In this document: piece after piece, positions 34,292 through 46,253 of the stretch | Numbering within the stretch: the first letter of the stretch is position 1 | Layout of the letters: each line of letters starts with the position of its first letter | Position numbers and translations under genes: made by a program | Notes under the pieces: generated by a model | Databases searched by the model: none | What the model saw: only the letters and a program-made list of their open reading frames with translations | What the model was told of the DNA's origin: nothing | Assembly: GCA_963691705.1 (NCBI GenBank) | Contig: OY829542.1 | Span: 51,005,002 to 51,069,001, forward strand | DNA: 64,000 nt | Source of the DNA: Viola odorata | Lineage: Eukaryota; Streptophyta; Magnoliopsida; Malpighiales; Violaceae | Reading direction: 5' to 3'

Positions 34292-34306
34292 ATGGCCGGC
34301 GATTAG
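34292..34306 (+). other. upstream ORF (MAGD) in the F-box 5' leader
   Basis: ATG GCC GGC GAT TAG lies between the TATA box and the main start. Its ATG has a good plant context (A at -3 of CAGCAATGG), so it could lower translation of the F-box protein. Its first codons echo those of the main ORF (MAD). Confidence 0.45.
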
Positions 34307-34364
34307 GTTTCCGCCAAAACCTAATCATCATCAGTTCACAGCCACCCTTTCATTTCCCTCAACA

Positions 34365-35759
34365 ATGGCCGATAATGGCGCGCCAAGCGACGCCAAGTCT
34401 CTTGTCCTCAGCTCAAGCCCTCAAAACCATGGCCAACGGGAAAAATCAGAAGAAGATTCGTCTTCAAAACCGTCTCTTAGCGATCTGGAAGAAGATTTAT
34501 TGATGGAGATTCTCCAACGGCTACCTGCTGCGAAGGATGCATTTGTTTGCTCGTCTGTGTGCAAGAACTGGTATGATACCATCTTTAGTCCCCATTTTAT
34601 TAGTCGATTCGTAACTTATCATGTCAATCATGTTGCTAACAAGAACGACAGTAGTTGTAATTTGGGTGGGTTTGAAAACAGTATCTCTGTTGTCACGCCT
34701 AGAAATTGTAGTCATAGAGCTATTATGCTCCCCCTTAATCCTCACTCAAAAATTCAACCCTTGAATTTGAGAAGCTTTTGCCCAAAAAGTAAGTGGGCTC
34801 GCACATTGGCTTCCTGCCATGATTTACTACTTTGCGTAGCATCAATGAAGGAGGAGTTTATGTTCTACATTTGCAATCCCTTAACTATGCAAGTGATTCG
34901 TGTCTCTGTGCCCGAGTGGGAGAAAAGTTTTTCATGCAATAGGGATTCCCTTTTTGCTTTCGTGTCTGAACCTTACTGCTCTAGAGATTCACATGGAGGG
35001 TGCATTCTAAATGCTGGATTTCGGTATCGATTGTTGTGTGTTAGAGCTGATGTGATATCTATAGCTGGGTATTTGCCAATAGAGATTTATTGCTCCGAGA
35101 GGGGGGAATCTAGTGAGGATGGGTTTATTGAGGATTCCTTGTTTGGGGATGAATTTGAAAAGGAAATATGCAGCAATGTTGTTGTGTACAAAGGGAAGGT
35201 GCACTGGTGTAATGGGGAGAGTATTGTCGCTTATGATCCCTTCCGCATAGGAGTTGATGACACAGAGGAGGACACCGACATAGAAAAAGATGATTTCATT
35301 ATTAAGTGTCCTGATTGTGTAAGAGAAATGACCTATATTGGTGTTTCTTACGAACTTGGAGTATACCGAGGACATTTGCGGTTGATGCATTTAGAAGTAG
35401 ACGACGTCTTATCAACTTGGTTCTTGTGGGTTTGGGATTTGGAGGATTATGAAAAAAGCAAATGGAGTGCAGAGCGCAAGTTTTGTCTTGACTCATTGAT
35501 TTTCTCATTGGTTAGCGATGATCATCCACTTTATGGGAAATTGGTAGATTGTTTTGATGTTGGGAACTTTACTGTTGTTGCTCTGCATTCATGTGATGAG
35601 GATGCTGTCTACTTCAACTTTGATGGTGTCATCATTTTGTTGAACATGGAAAGGAAAGAGCTAAATGTTCTTGCTGAATTTCCATGTGGATGGCCTATCT
35701 GGAACAACCGCAGTGGAATTCCATGGTGGCCTACACCCATTGGCAATTCAGTAGCATGA
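34365..35759 (+). CDS. F-box protein
   Basis: An intact single exon of 464 codons. Residues about 37-82 form a clear F-box (LEEDLLMEILQRLPAAKDAF followed by CSSVCKNWYDTIFSP), the segment that binds SKP1 in an SCF ubiquitin ligase. The rest lacks obvious kelch or LRR repeats, but the pattern of hydrophobic strands (YICNPLTMQ, VVYKGKVHWCNGESIVAYDP) fits the F-box-associated type with a degenerate beta-propeller. The target protein cannot be predicted. It sits between the second and third SGPP-like genes, all on the same strand. The ATG at 34365 is favoured over the uORF because only it opens the long frame. Confidence 0.9.
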   Translation: MADNGAPSDAKSLVLSSSPQNHGQREKSEEDSSSKPSLSDLEEDLLMEILQRLPAAKDAFVCSSVCKNWYDTIFSPHFISRFVTYHVNHVANKNDSSCNLGGFENSISVVTPRNCSHRAIMLPLNPHSKIQPLNLRSFCPKSKWARTLASCHDLLLCVASMKEEFMFYICNPLTMQVIRVSVPEWEKSFSCNRDSLFAFVSEPYCSRDSHGGCILNAGFRYRLLCVRADVISIAGYLPIEIYCSERGESSEDGFIEDSLFGDEFEKEICSNVVVYKGKVHWCNGESIVAYDPFRIGVDDTEEDTDIEKDDFIIKCPDCVREMTYIGVSYELGVYRGHLRLMHLEVDDVLSTWFLWVWDLEDYEKSKWSAERKFCLDSLIFSLVSDDHPLYGKLVDCFDVGNFTVVALHSCDEDAVYFNFDGVIILLNMERKELNVLAEFPCGWPIWNNRSGIPWWPTPIGNSVA

Positions 35760-36624
35760 GATACCCAGCAGCAGCACTTGGAGATACGTTTCTCGTTTGT
35801 TTTCGTTTTTGTATTAAACCCAGCCTTTTATGGTTTTAGTCAAAATTATGAGAACCGGACAATTTATTTTGTATATGGACCTCTTGCTATTATGTACTTT
35901 TTTTTCCAACTTTTGCCCTTATTTTGTATATTTTGGCTTTTGATTAATAGCAAGAGTTGAAAAAACCCTAACCCAATCGCCTCCAATGTTAATTAGGATT
36001 TTTTTTATTATAATGAATTGCATTTCCTTATTTATTTATTAAAATTAAATTATAAATTAGAAGTTTCTATTTTAAATGACGTGACAGTCTAGTCCACCAT
36101 TTTATGCGGTGGACTGAGTTCATGTGAGAATTTCTCGCAGTTGCTGTCTACATAACTTTGTAAATGAGCATAAAGCATAAAGAATTTAAGCCAATGGGTA
36201 CAAAGCATATTGGCTGTCCGGTGGTAAAAGTACCAATAGAGACTCAGGATCTAAGTTTGAATATCACATCGTCTTATAAAATAAAATAGTTTTGAAATAT
36301 TATAAAAAGAAAACATTATTATTTATTTAGTTTGCTCTTTTCATGTTAATTTCTTTTTTTTAATGGATAACCGTAAATCACTAGCCCTCAACAAAAAAGC
36401 TATCATCTCCCAAAATCAAACACACCCTACTCGAAGACTTAGATCCTCTCGTTTTCCCCTTTGACTGCTTCAATTTCTGTCTTCCACAAATCCTCCCCAC
36501 TCCTCTCGGATTTCTCGTGCGATTCTCATTTAAAGAACAATGTTTAAATAAATAAATAACCTTCACCATAGAGTTTCCTTCTACATTTGCATTTGCATCC
36601 CACAATATCCCCCAAAAAAAAACA
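35760..36624. other. intergenic, 3' of F-box and promoter of SGPP-like C
   Basis: AT-rich with no recognisable gene. The stretch just before 36625 would hold the 5' UTR of SGPP-like gene C. Confidence 0.5.
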
Positions 36625-37998
36625 ATGGCCGATAGGTAAATTACTGCAAACATGCAAATCTTGATTTCATTCTTTGTTTAACATTTCGTTCAAATGTAAC
36701 ACAAGATGATGACCAATTTCTTGAAATGGAATGATATATGCAAGAAAATAAAATGATTGATAGGTTTAAATTTGTTTTGAAGCGAATTGTCTGGTTCATG
36801 ACATAAATTACTTTTTCTTGAAAATTGAAAGATTCTTATTTTTCCAAACTGCAGCAAAAACTCTCTCTGTCATCTGGCTCCATTACAAGCAGTTTTGTTT
36901 GACATTGATGGAACTCTATGTGATTCCGATCCACTACACTTCCAAGTATTCCATGACATCCTCCTAAAGGTAACATCTTTTGTTAGTATTTTCATGCATC
37001 CTACCAAATGGAAAATGGAAAAAAAACAAAAAAATTTACTTTTTGTGATGTTTTGTGTTCTTATGATCATGATCAAGCAAGGTTTAACCAGAAAAAGTGG
37101 GTGTGTAATTTAACAGATAAATTACAATGGCGGCGTTCCGATTACACGGAAGTTTTATAATGAGAACCTTTCTGGTAAGCATGAAGCAGACGTCGCAAAG
37201 ATCCTCTTCCCAGATGATCCGGAAAGAGGCAAGAAAATTGTTAGAGAGAAAGAAGCTCTTTTCCATAGGTAAATTCTATTGCAAGAATCAGTTCTTTTTA
37301 TAGACAGAAGTGAGACCGAACCCAAATCTCTGTTACATGTCCATTCAACTAGTCCGGATGGGGGACGTGAGTTGAGCTACTCCACATTGGCTAATAAACT
37401 CTTCCTTCTTTTTCCATGTATTTTCCCTAACAGTGCGGCTAAAGAGAAGCTGAAACCTGTAAATAGTGTGGAGAAAGTGAAGAAATGGATCCAAGATCGT
37501 GACTTGAAAAGAGTTGCAGTGACTAACTCTCCAAGAGAAAATGCTCAACTCATGTTATCGATTCTTGGCCTCACTGATTTTTTTCATGCTCTAGTTGTTG
37601 GTGGTGAATGTGAACACTCCAAACCACACCCAGCTCCTTACTTGAAGGCTCTTGAAATACTCAAGGTGTCGAAGGAGCACGTGATGGTATTCGAGGTACA
37701 TCGCCTACTCCCACACAAGTCTTTCTATGTTTCTAACGGTCCGAACCACATGTATTCCTAAACCCAGGAATAGATCTCTCATTGTTGTATTCTTTTCTTT
37801 GTCTAGGATTCTCCTACTGGGATGAGAGCTGCAGTGGCAGCTGGATTACCAGTTGTTGGTTTACTTACAGGAAATCCAGAACATTTACTTCTGGCAGAAA
37901 AACCTGCATTTCTTATACAAGACTACAATGACCCAAAGTTGTGGGCAGCTCTTGAAGAGCTCGATAAACAGGGGAAGGCAGGAACAGCTGCAGCTTGA
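36625..37998 (+). CDS. SGPP: HAD-family hydrolase, SGPP-like, copy C
   Basis: Exons 36625-36635 (only 11 coding bases), 36855-36969, 37117-37268, 37434-37695 and 37807-37998 join in phase to 243 residues. Exons 2 to 4 again measure 115, 152 and 262 nt, so the structure is shared with copies A and B, but introns are short and the sequence is clearly more distant. HAD motifs: FDIDGTLCDSD, AVTNSPRENAQ, KPHPAPY and EDSPTGMRAA (spanning the exon 4/5 junction). It is the likely older member of the cluster and perhaps the ancestral-type gene. Function as for the other copies: a small-molecule phosphatase of unproven substrate. Confidence 0.92.
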
Positions 37999-38410
37999 AT
38001 TCCTACAGAGAAGTCAATCTTGTTATCTGAGCATTTCTGCCAATGAAGAACATCTAACCATCTTTTGGCTGCTTAATGTGTAACTCTAATATCATATGAA
38101 GTGACGAGTAAACAATTTGATTCATTTGGCTGTTGGCAAGTGGTGATCAATGTCCTTCAACTAAATGTTATTAATTGATGTCTTTACCTTTGAAGTTTTC
38201 TATTTTAATACTCAATTGGTTGTTTCTTGGATTCAATGCACTAGTAATCTCAATAGAGGATGAAAAGAAACGTACTAGACAGCACAAACGAAAGCACGTC
38301 TGAAAGGATTAAAAGAATCTAACAAAAATCATCCTAATAAAATCTTCTTCACTAATGTACTTCATCAATCACTATAATATAACTAACTACACTTGATCTC
38401 ATTATTTACC
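37999..38410. other. convergent 3' flanks of SGPP-like C and DRP1E
   Basis: The two genes point toward each other here. Only 3' UTR-type AT-rich DNA is seen. Confidence 0.55.
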
Positions 38411-41400
38411 TCATCTAGACCATGAGACCGAATCAATCTCATCCCGTGCAGACTTGTATAACTCCAGCCTCCTGGCACACCTCAGCCTCCTTTCCATTAG
38501 CACAGGATCTTCACCCAATAACTCTGCAAGTTGCTTGGCCTACAAGACAAATGACAGACAATCAGGAAAAAGAATTATACTTGAATTTGTCTCCGCTTAG
38601 GGAAGTCTTGATTAGATAGATGAATACTAAGCACAGATCCTACCTCCTTTCTGCCCACTTGAGTGTACAAATGATCTAGCAAGGACCGCTTGGCCTCTCT
38701 CACTTGACAATGAACAACAGCCTTTGGAATTGAGCGCCTGAGTGCTTCAGATACCATGCCAATGTAAGAAGAAACATTTGAGCCTATTCTCTGGAAGTGG
38801 TTCTCCATGTATCTATCTGCATTCACGGGAGTTGGATCTCCACCCTTCTCTGACTCCATGGGAAGTTTCCTGAAGAAATCCACGGTCAAGTATGAGGATT
38901 CCATCTCAACCAATCTCAATGTTGTCTTCTTGCTGTCTTCACGGAACCTCTCCAATGCAGCATTGGCAGCCAACGCTATTTCAGCTTGAAGAGTCGGAAA
39001 GCGTCTCAACTCCTGACAAAATTCCAAATCCATTGACTAAATTGTTCTACTTTTAGAAACGTTAATATCAAGATAAGTTTTTCCAAGTCCAAAACCTGAG
39101 TTTCTGCAATTGACCTCCGAACAATCTCCTTTAAGACAGAGTGAACCTGCAAAACACATTACTGGACTGCATAAGGTTTGAAAATGTTGAACAAGGCAAT
39201 AAATTTCATTTGCACTGCAACACATTCAAAATTTTCAAGTCTGCATTGGCTGTCTAGCAAACATTAAAATACTCTGTCCATTGTATGAAGGTTGTCATGG
39301 CTTTTGACAGACCTATAACTACCATATGTTCCCTTTGTTTCGTGTTCAATTTTTCTCATTCTTAAAGCTCTGTGCAGTTAAGCAATTCAGCATAATACAA
39401 TCAGGTTTACTTTCCAAGAGTTTCCAGAACATCCCCATTTTGGACGGTTTTTATTTTTCCTGTAGAAACTGGAAACACTCAGACAGTATGCACTGCCTCA
39501 AAAGTTCCCAGGGCTTTGGATGAAAGGAGATCTCGAGAACAGATATAAATTAGCTGGGCATCATCATTGTCGATCACAAGGGAACTCGCTATGACAACTT
39601 AGCAGCGGAGTTTGAAAAAATTTATAGTACTTACAGCATCTACAGAAGCTTCAGCAGGACCTCTAAAGAAACTCAGTGCCCCATCAATGAGGCGCCGATA
39701 TCCTTGCTCAGGTGCAATTAAGTGAGGTTGGTATCCATCAGCCTCTGAAACCATTTTCCTTACATTCTGTAGGGACAGATGCCGGTCAAATGGAAGCTTC
39801 TTCAAAGCTGAGGGGAGCTGGTAGTCAAAAACTCCATAAATTCTGTCACCACCTGGTCTCCTGAGATTTACAAAGAAGTTCAACAAGTGAGATTTCCATG
39901 AAGGACTTCTCCAATCGTCTAATCACACCAATGACAAACAACAACCAATACTAAACGTCTAAACCCAAAGAAAAATAATGGTAAAAATACTGATGGCTCC
40001 TTCTGGTGGCATAAATTCCAAGCCTCCACAATATACAATAACATGGGAACAATACAAAGCTGAAGGAGAGTTATGTGTGATGGGATATCCATGACCCATA
40101 CGTGTCACATTAAATAACAAGAGTTAGATTGAACAGTTTTTTTTTGTCTTCTGGACAACATGCATCAGAATTAAGCAAACAACCCATGAGTTTCTGCTTC
40201 TGTCTAGCAGCTGGAGACTTTTTTATCTGATAATAATATTAAAAAATACTGTTCAAATAATAAAACTTGGCATAGTACCCTCCATCCAAGTGCTCCTTGA
40301 AGACCCGATCAAATGCTCGGCACAACTCTAGGATACTGTATAACTGGGCCTGATATGCGTACACAAAACCCAATCGCTAAGATTATAACCAAATGATACC
40401 AACAACAAAAAAAAAGGCAACATCCAGAAGCTCCTCACCCCAGGATCAATGGCCACAGGTCTACCAAGGTGATCCAACTCTGCTTCCAGTTCATCAATGC
40501 TTTTGTTAATAAAAGATATGATTCCTGGTAGGCGGGATTTAATCACAGATTCCAAATGCTGAAGCAGTTAATCTTGTTAGTGATAAATATTATATGTAAG
40601 ATACGAACAGAAGAAAGGATAAGAACCAGGAAAAGTATCATCTACATGGTATGCGCACTTATTATGCAATTGCAAATAGCATTTTAAAACAGAGTAAAAG
40701 AAGTTGAAAAAATTGTCAGCACAACAGACAGATTTAGTAACCAGTGATAAAGTTGGGATAGGAAGTAGAAAAACTGTAATCAGCCATGCGTGTGTATCAG
40801 AAAAAAAACCTTGGACAGAATTTTTGCAAGATATTCTGATCCCATTCTGCTGGCAAAGTGTCCATAATCAGGACTAGTGGCAAAGAACTCCCGCTCTTTT
40901 CTCCGAGCAGCTATCATGTCCACATTTCTATTAATATCAGCTTGTGAGCGGTTCACAATTCCAACCCAAGGGTGTCTAAGTGAACAAGCCCTTCCTTCAA
41001 GAACCTTCAATGAAAGATGACAAAGGAGTAAGAAAGAGTCAAGGGGCTTAAGGGTTTTGAAGTATTAAAATGTTGGTTTTGATTTTTGATCTTTCCCATT
41101 CCACTCTATTTATCTTTCTTCATTGTGACAGCACATGGCACTCACAATGCTTAAACTGTTATGCTCCATTGACAACTTATAAATGACTATAGATACAACT
41201 TTTCAAAACTTACAATATACTATTATCTTGGCCCCAGCTAAACATTGGAATGCTCAAGAACTGGAATAAACAAAGAAATACTGCAAACTTACGTCCAAGG
41301 CATTTGTTCCCTTATCCATCAAGTCAAGCTTTGTCAAAACGCCAAATGTCTTTTCACCTGGGAAAGAAACAGAAGATCCTCATACCAACTGAAGTTCATT

Positions 41401-44342
41401 GAAGAAGTACTATTAAAAAGATGGTACATAATTACTGGATTGAAAACTAAATACAACATAAACAGAGATCAATACCAGTTGGATCAACTTCTCTGGAGAG
41501 TTTGATAGCATCAGATGTTGCTATATCTTGATTTGCTGGAGTTATAGCCAGAATGATGCAATTTGGCTAAAGTCCAATAACAATCCCAGGTTAGTCCACT
41601 ACAGTGGGGAAAAAAATTTGACACACAAAAGTGCGCCTTCTCCACTTGGACATGGCCCAAGATGTAGATTAATGAATCTTATATAGCAAGAAATAAGATC
41701 TAGTTTTATGTACCAGATAGAAAGAGGTTAATATTCGATTCAGAAAAATAGTGACAAAAAAAAGCAGCATTACTTCATATTCATTAGAAACACCAACCAT
41801 AGTGGGCATATAGTTCAGAATGTTTCTTTGTTGCTTCAGTTGACTGCATAGTTAGAGTGAAAAACCAATATGGGGTAGTTTTGAAAAACTGGAGTGTTAA
41901 GATAAGATCAGTATAGTGAACCTCCAGCATCTCCACATTGTTTAAGGAAGGAAAAGAAGGGGGGAAAAAGAAAGCCAATAGACTAAATGATCAGCACAGA
42001 ATTACAAACACTGAGATAGAGGATTGACCAATCAGGAGTAAATCAAACAGGTAATGATGATTTAACATGCATGTGCATGTAAATCTATCCACAAATGGTG
42101 TACAAACAGATTACAAGTTTCCTGTTACCTTTTCAACATATGAGCGAACCATGCTTTCAATGTCCTTAACAACGCTCTCTGGCTGACCCTCTACCAATAA
42201 CAAGCATCCCCAGTTACAACATCAACCAAGGATGAAAGAAAACAATAGCCACATTCAATTTATTTTAAAAGGAGAAATGGGAGCATACCTACTGCAACCT
42301 TTGTTAAACCAGGCAAATCAATCAAAGTCAAGTTGACAACTAAAAATAAGAAAGAAAATCATCAGGATCAATGTATCCGTAACTTGTTTTTTATTAAATA
42401 CCTAACAAATAACTATGATATTTGCAAAATGAAACTGTAAGCCTATCATTATGCAAACATGAACAAACAATAAAAGATTCAAAAGAAGAAAATGAAAGTA
42501 AACAATATACCATTTGGGGAGTAGATACTAAGATGAATTGGAATAGGAGAAATCTGTCTTGAATTTCCAGTCACTTTGTCCGTTTCATCTTGAATTTCCT
42601 TCCTCACCAAGGCTGCATAGGAAGGAAAGGCAGTCAGCAAACTTACAAATGTATGTTTTTCAAAAGGTAACAATAGGATATAAAACACAAATACACTGCA
42701 TAATTATTTCCTGTAGAAATATCATGATGTACACCTTCCTGTAACTTTCAGCTTCAAGAGAGAGAAATGCATACAATAAAAAGAAGTTTTGTAGAAGCTA
42801 GTAACTACAACAGTTTTAGTGATTAAGTTGCAGAGAAAAATAATAGCAGGAAAGCACAAACAAAAAGGAAGACAGTCTACTTCTTTGCAATAATGTTAGT
42901 TCATAACCATACTTTACTCATAGCAAAAAAATTCCAACTCCAGTTAGATTACACACCAAAATAGTAAGTTCATGCAAAAACACAAATCCTGCCAAAGTTC
43001 CAACAAAAAGGAAAAAAACTCAAACAGTTTTGTAATCACAGCTTTCTAAGACTAATTTATTAAAAAAAGAGCAATGAGCTCTTACAAAAGTCCTTGAATC
43101 TTTCTCTCGGCTTATGAAGAAATTCCGCGTACTCCTGTACCCCAGCCTCCGTCTTGTGCAGTTGCAACACCAACGGCCTCCGAGTTACAATCCCTGCAAA
43201 AAGGAAAATAAAAAAATTTAAATAATCAAATTAAATACTAATTTATATATACTTTAATACTAATACCTCAATGACTAAAATGGAGCCTATCAACAAAAAA
43301 AAGAGGAGTAAAATGCAGGGCGGATCCAGAAATATTTATCAGGTCCAAAATTTTTTTTTTGAGTATTTTAAAGGGAAAGTAACTTCTAAAAATCTATTTG
43401 ACTTCTCCACAAGTCGTTCTTCACTTTCATTTAGACCAACATTTGATGATGTGGATGATGATTGAGTAGATGGTTTAATCAAATATTTGCCATTAATTCA
43501 ATTACAATTAATCCAATTACATTCAATTGCAATTAATTCAATTACATATTTGATCCCGACCAACAGCCACAAAATGAAAAACGGAGTCGACTAAAATATT
43601 TTAAAATCAATCGCCGATTCACCCATTCGTACCAAATATTCGATTGATGGACGACCAAAATTTAATTTTAAAAATACGAAACTTTGTCTAATTAATTTAA
43701 AATGCAAAATTGGAGCAAACCGTTAATCGATTTGTTAAATTGAGGATATGTAATTAATCTAGAGATGTAGCACTAATTATTTAACAACAGATTGGGTATC
43801 AATTTACTCAATAAGGCAAGCAATTTGATTTAATTATCAAATGACTTAGTATAGGAAAAAAAATTCTGATCCAGCCCACGGTGGCCCTGGGCTGGATCCG
43901 CCCCTGGTAAAATGGATATCTGTTTTATGCTGTGTCTTTCTTTTCACCTTTCCTCTATTTCATCGCCAAGCAAACATAATCCCAAAGCTAAAATGAAAAA
44001 TGAAAAATAAAAAATGAAATCCTAACCTGATCCACGAGGTAGAAAATCTCTCCCTACAATGCTCTCCAGCACCGATGACTTTCCGGAGCTCTACACAACC
44101 ATACACCACACACGTAAGCAAAACGCAAGTAGATATATACAGCTAGCGTAGTTATGCATAGTCATTTCTCAGCGAGAGAGAGGAAAAACTACCTGTCCGC
44201 CGACGACGACGACGGAGGGGAGGGATTCCCAGAGAGTAGGCAAGGAGGAGCCGGAAGCGTCACTGCCGTGGTCGCCGAGGACAGTGCAGGCTCGTTGTAT
44301 TCTGTTAACTAGTCCGATCAAGCTCTCCATAGTAGCGGCCAT
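38411..44342 (-). CDS. DRP1E: dynamin-related protein 1 (DRP1E-like)
   Basis: Fifteen exons on the minus strand with GT-AG introns and consistent phases: 44342-44193, 44090-44027, 43193-43086, 42612-42511, 42339-42289, 42190-42129, 41566-41476, 41357-41293, 41004-40810, 40558-40439, 40349-40279, 39860-39635, 39146-39096, 39012-38644 and 38539-38411. They give 617 residues, normal for DRP1. The GTPase domain has G1 GGQSSGKSS (split by intron 1), G3 [10 protein letters not shown] and G4 TKLD. A middle domain and a C-terminal GED with [19 protein letters not shown] follow, with no PH or proline-rich domain, as expected for plant-specific DRP1. The start [20 protein letters not shown] and the C-terminus [13 protein letters not shown] ending best fit DRP1E. 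These GTPases act in endocytosis, cell-plate formation and mitochondrial division. Confidence 0.94.
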
Positions 44343-44378
44343 GTCGTGGATTATGACGTTGATAATGGTGGTGGTGGT

Positions 44379-44415
<37 letters not shown>
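44379..44415 (+). repeat. poly-G tract of 37 bases in the DRP1E 5' leader
   Basis: An uninterrupted run of G follows a short GGT repeat. On the DRP1E transcript it would be a poly-C tract starting 37 bases upstream of the ATG. The opposite strand could form G-quadruplexes. Length may be unreliable because such runs are hard to sequence. Confidence 0.85.
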
Positions 44416-44593
44416 CGTCGTTTAGTGGTGGAGGAACGGTTATGGAATTTGAATTTGAAGTGGAGTGGAAAAGGGAGGTGAGGATGAAGCACGTAGAGAA
44501 GGAGAGAGAGAGGAGGTAGAGGAAAATGATGAGAATCGCTATTTTTTCTGTTTGGTTGGTAGTAGAATTTCACGTGAGCTTGGCTCGTTTGGG

Positions 44594-44603
44594 TATATAT
44601 ATA
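44594..44603 (-). promoter_or_regulatory. TATA box of the DRP1E-like gene
   Basis: TATATATATA about 250 bp upstream of the start codon on the minus strand. If used, the poly-C tract lies in the 5' UTR. Confidence 0.5.
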
Positions 44604-45663
44604 GCGTTACGCCACGTGGAAGACTTGACCCCACTGCGCGTTTTGAATTGGGGTTGACCTTTTGTTAGTTGACTTTTGTTTTTCTAACTTTGGTCAATAG
44701 ACATTGGACTCAATTTCTTTTGGTTCTTAACTCCTCAAAAAACGACGCCGTTTGGTATTCAGTCAAGGACAGCATGAGGGGAAAAAAAAAAAAAAATGTT
44801 ATTTTGGCGCCTTAACTTGTCACCAAACTTTCCTTCTAAGTTGACAATTTTTACTCCTTTACTCACTTTAGCTCCATGCTTCAAATTTTTCAGTTAATTG
44901 TTTATGCTTACTAACGTGTTAGTCCACGTCATTTCTAATCTTATTTTTATTAAAAATAATTATTCTAGTCCTTCAATTAACATTTTTGTTCGAAAATAAA
45001 CCAAAATTTTCAGAATCTTTTTAAAAATCTATAAAAAATAAAATTTGAAAAAATATTTCTTTTATAAAAAATATAAAAAAATCTAGAAAGTTTAAAATTA
45101 AAAAAAAAACATTCTAAAAAAATTTCAGAAAATTTAAGAAAATAATTTTAAAAGTTGATCCGTTGGGTTGATTCGTACCCTATCCATTTAAGGAGGGTAT
45201 GAGTCATAAATTTTACTCGAGAAATAAATGGGTCGACTCGTTACATCATTTTCCCTTTTTTTACTAAGACGAAGGTGAGATTTAAAATTGAATTCAAGAC
45301 CCTACTAGTATTTTTGATCTATTTATGAGAGAGATAGTGAATTAGATCTCTAATATTATACTGATAATTAATAATATAACTCAATATTGTCGGAAACTGG
45401 ATAAAATTGGTCGATTCGGTCGGTTCTAACCTTCCATATCAATGCATAAACGGGTAGGTTAGTTAAGTCACGTTACTACATCGTTTGGCTGTTCTTTTAA
45501 AACAAATTACATTAAAAATATATATTAAATGAGCCAAACATGTCATATCGAGTCAACCCGTTAATTTAGTGGGTCGGGTCATTTTGACCCATTTATTATA
45601 AGGGTCTTTTAAACGGTCGGGTTCACCCGTTTAACCTTTTTGCCACACATATTAAACAATAAA
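44604..45663. other. intergenic between DRP1E and the NAC pseudogene
   Basis: AT-rich. No gene recognised. The two genes are divergent and share this roughly 2 kb promoter region. Confidence 0.5.
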
Positions 45664-46153
45664 GGGATAATGATATTTTTAACACTTCTATTCAATTTTT
45701 TGTATTGATTTGGCACCTCATTTTATTTTTGGTTGGATTTGATTCATCTACTCACATTTTATATTAATTTGGCGTCTCTAGGTAACACCGTGGACAGTCA
45801 GACATTAAATCTGGTGACGTGACATTATTTAATATTGTTTAGCTGACGTGAAAATCAATGTCAGATGCCATATTAGTTTTTTTTTTAAATTGAATTTTAA
45901 ACTCATTTATTCGACCCATTAAAAAGATGAAATGGTTTAATGAGTTGAGTAAATGAGTTTAAAATCTATTTTTTTTATTAAAAAAATTTAACGTGACACG
46001 ACACTAGACTGAACGTTTGACTGTGCATGTTGTTACGTAGGGGCCAAATTAATATGAAAATATAAGTAGAGGGATCAAATCTAACCAAAAATAAAACAAA
46101 GTACCAAATCAATATGAAAAATCAAATAAAGGTGTCTAAAATATCATTATCCC
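45664..46153. mobile_element. Mutator-type MITE with about 120-bp inverted repeats
   Basis: The left end GGGATAATGATATTTTTAAC and the right end read inward GGGATAATGATATTTTAGAC match along about 120 bp, including a shared TTTATTTTTGGTTGGATTTG-like segment. The flanks ACAATAAA (45656-45663) and ACAACAAA (46154-46161) are a likely 8-9 bp target duplication with one change. Long inverted repeats with such a duplication point to a non-autonomous MULE. Its right end is about 225 bp from the NAC start codon. Confidence 0.8.
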
Positions 46154-46245
46154 ACAACAAACCAACCTACCCTGCCTCATCGTCAGTAACTCTATCTTCC
46201 CCCTCTGTATCCTTCTCCGAAACGACATCGTTGGAAACAACTACG

Positions 46246-46253
46246 TATAAATA
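46246..46253 (+). promoter_or_regulatory. TATA box of the NAC pseudogene
   Basis: TATAAATA 132 bp upstream of the NAC start codon. It is well formed, so the pseudogene may still be transcribed. Confidence 0.5.

Noticed and set aside
36870..37266. Minus-strand frames over SGPP-like gene C
   Set aside because: Antisense to exons 2 and 3 of the HAD gene, whose splice phases and motifs are consistent on the plus strand.
44169..44573. N-terminal extension of DRP1E through the poly-proline (poly-C) tract
   Set aside because: The frame is open by chance of the homopolymer. DRP1 proteins start at the M(A)xTMESLIG-type position used here, and a TATA box places the tract in the leader.
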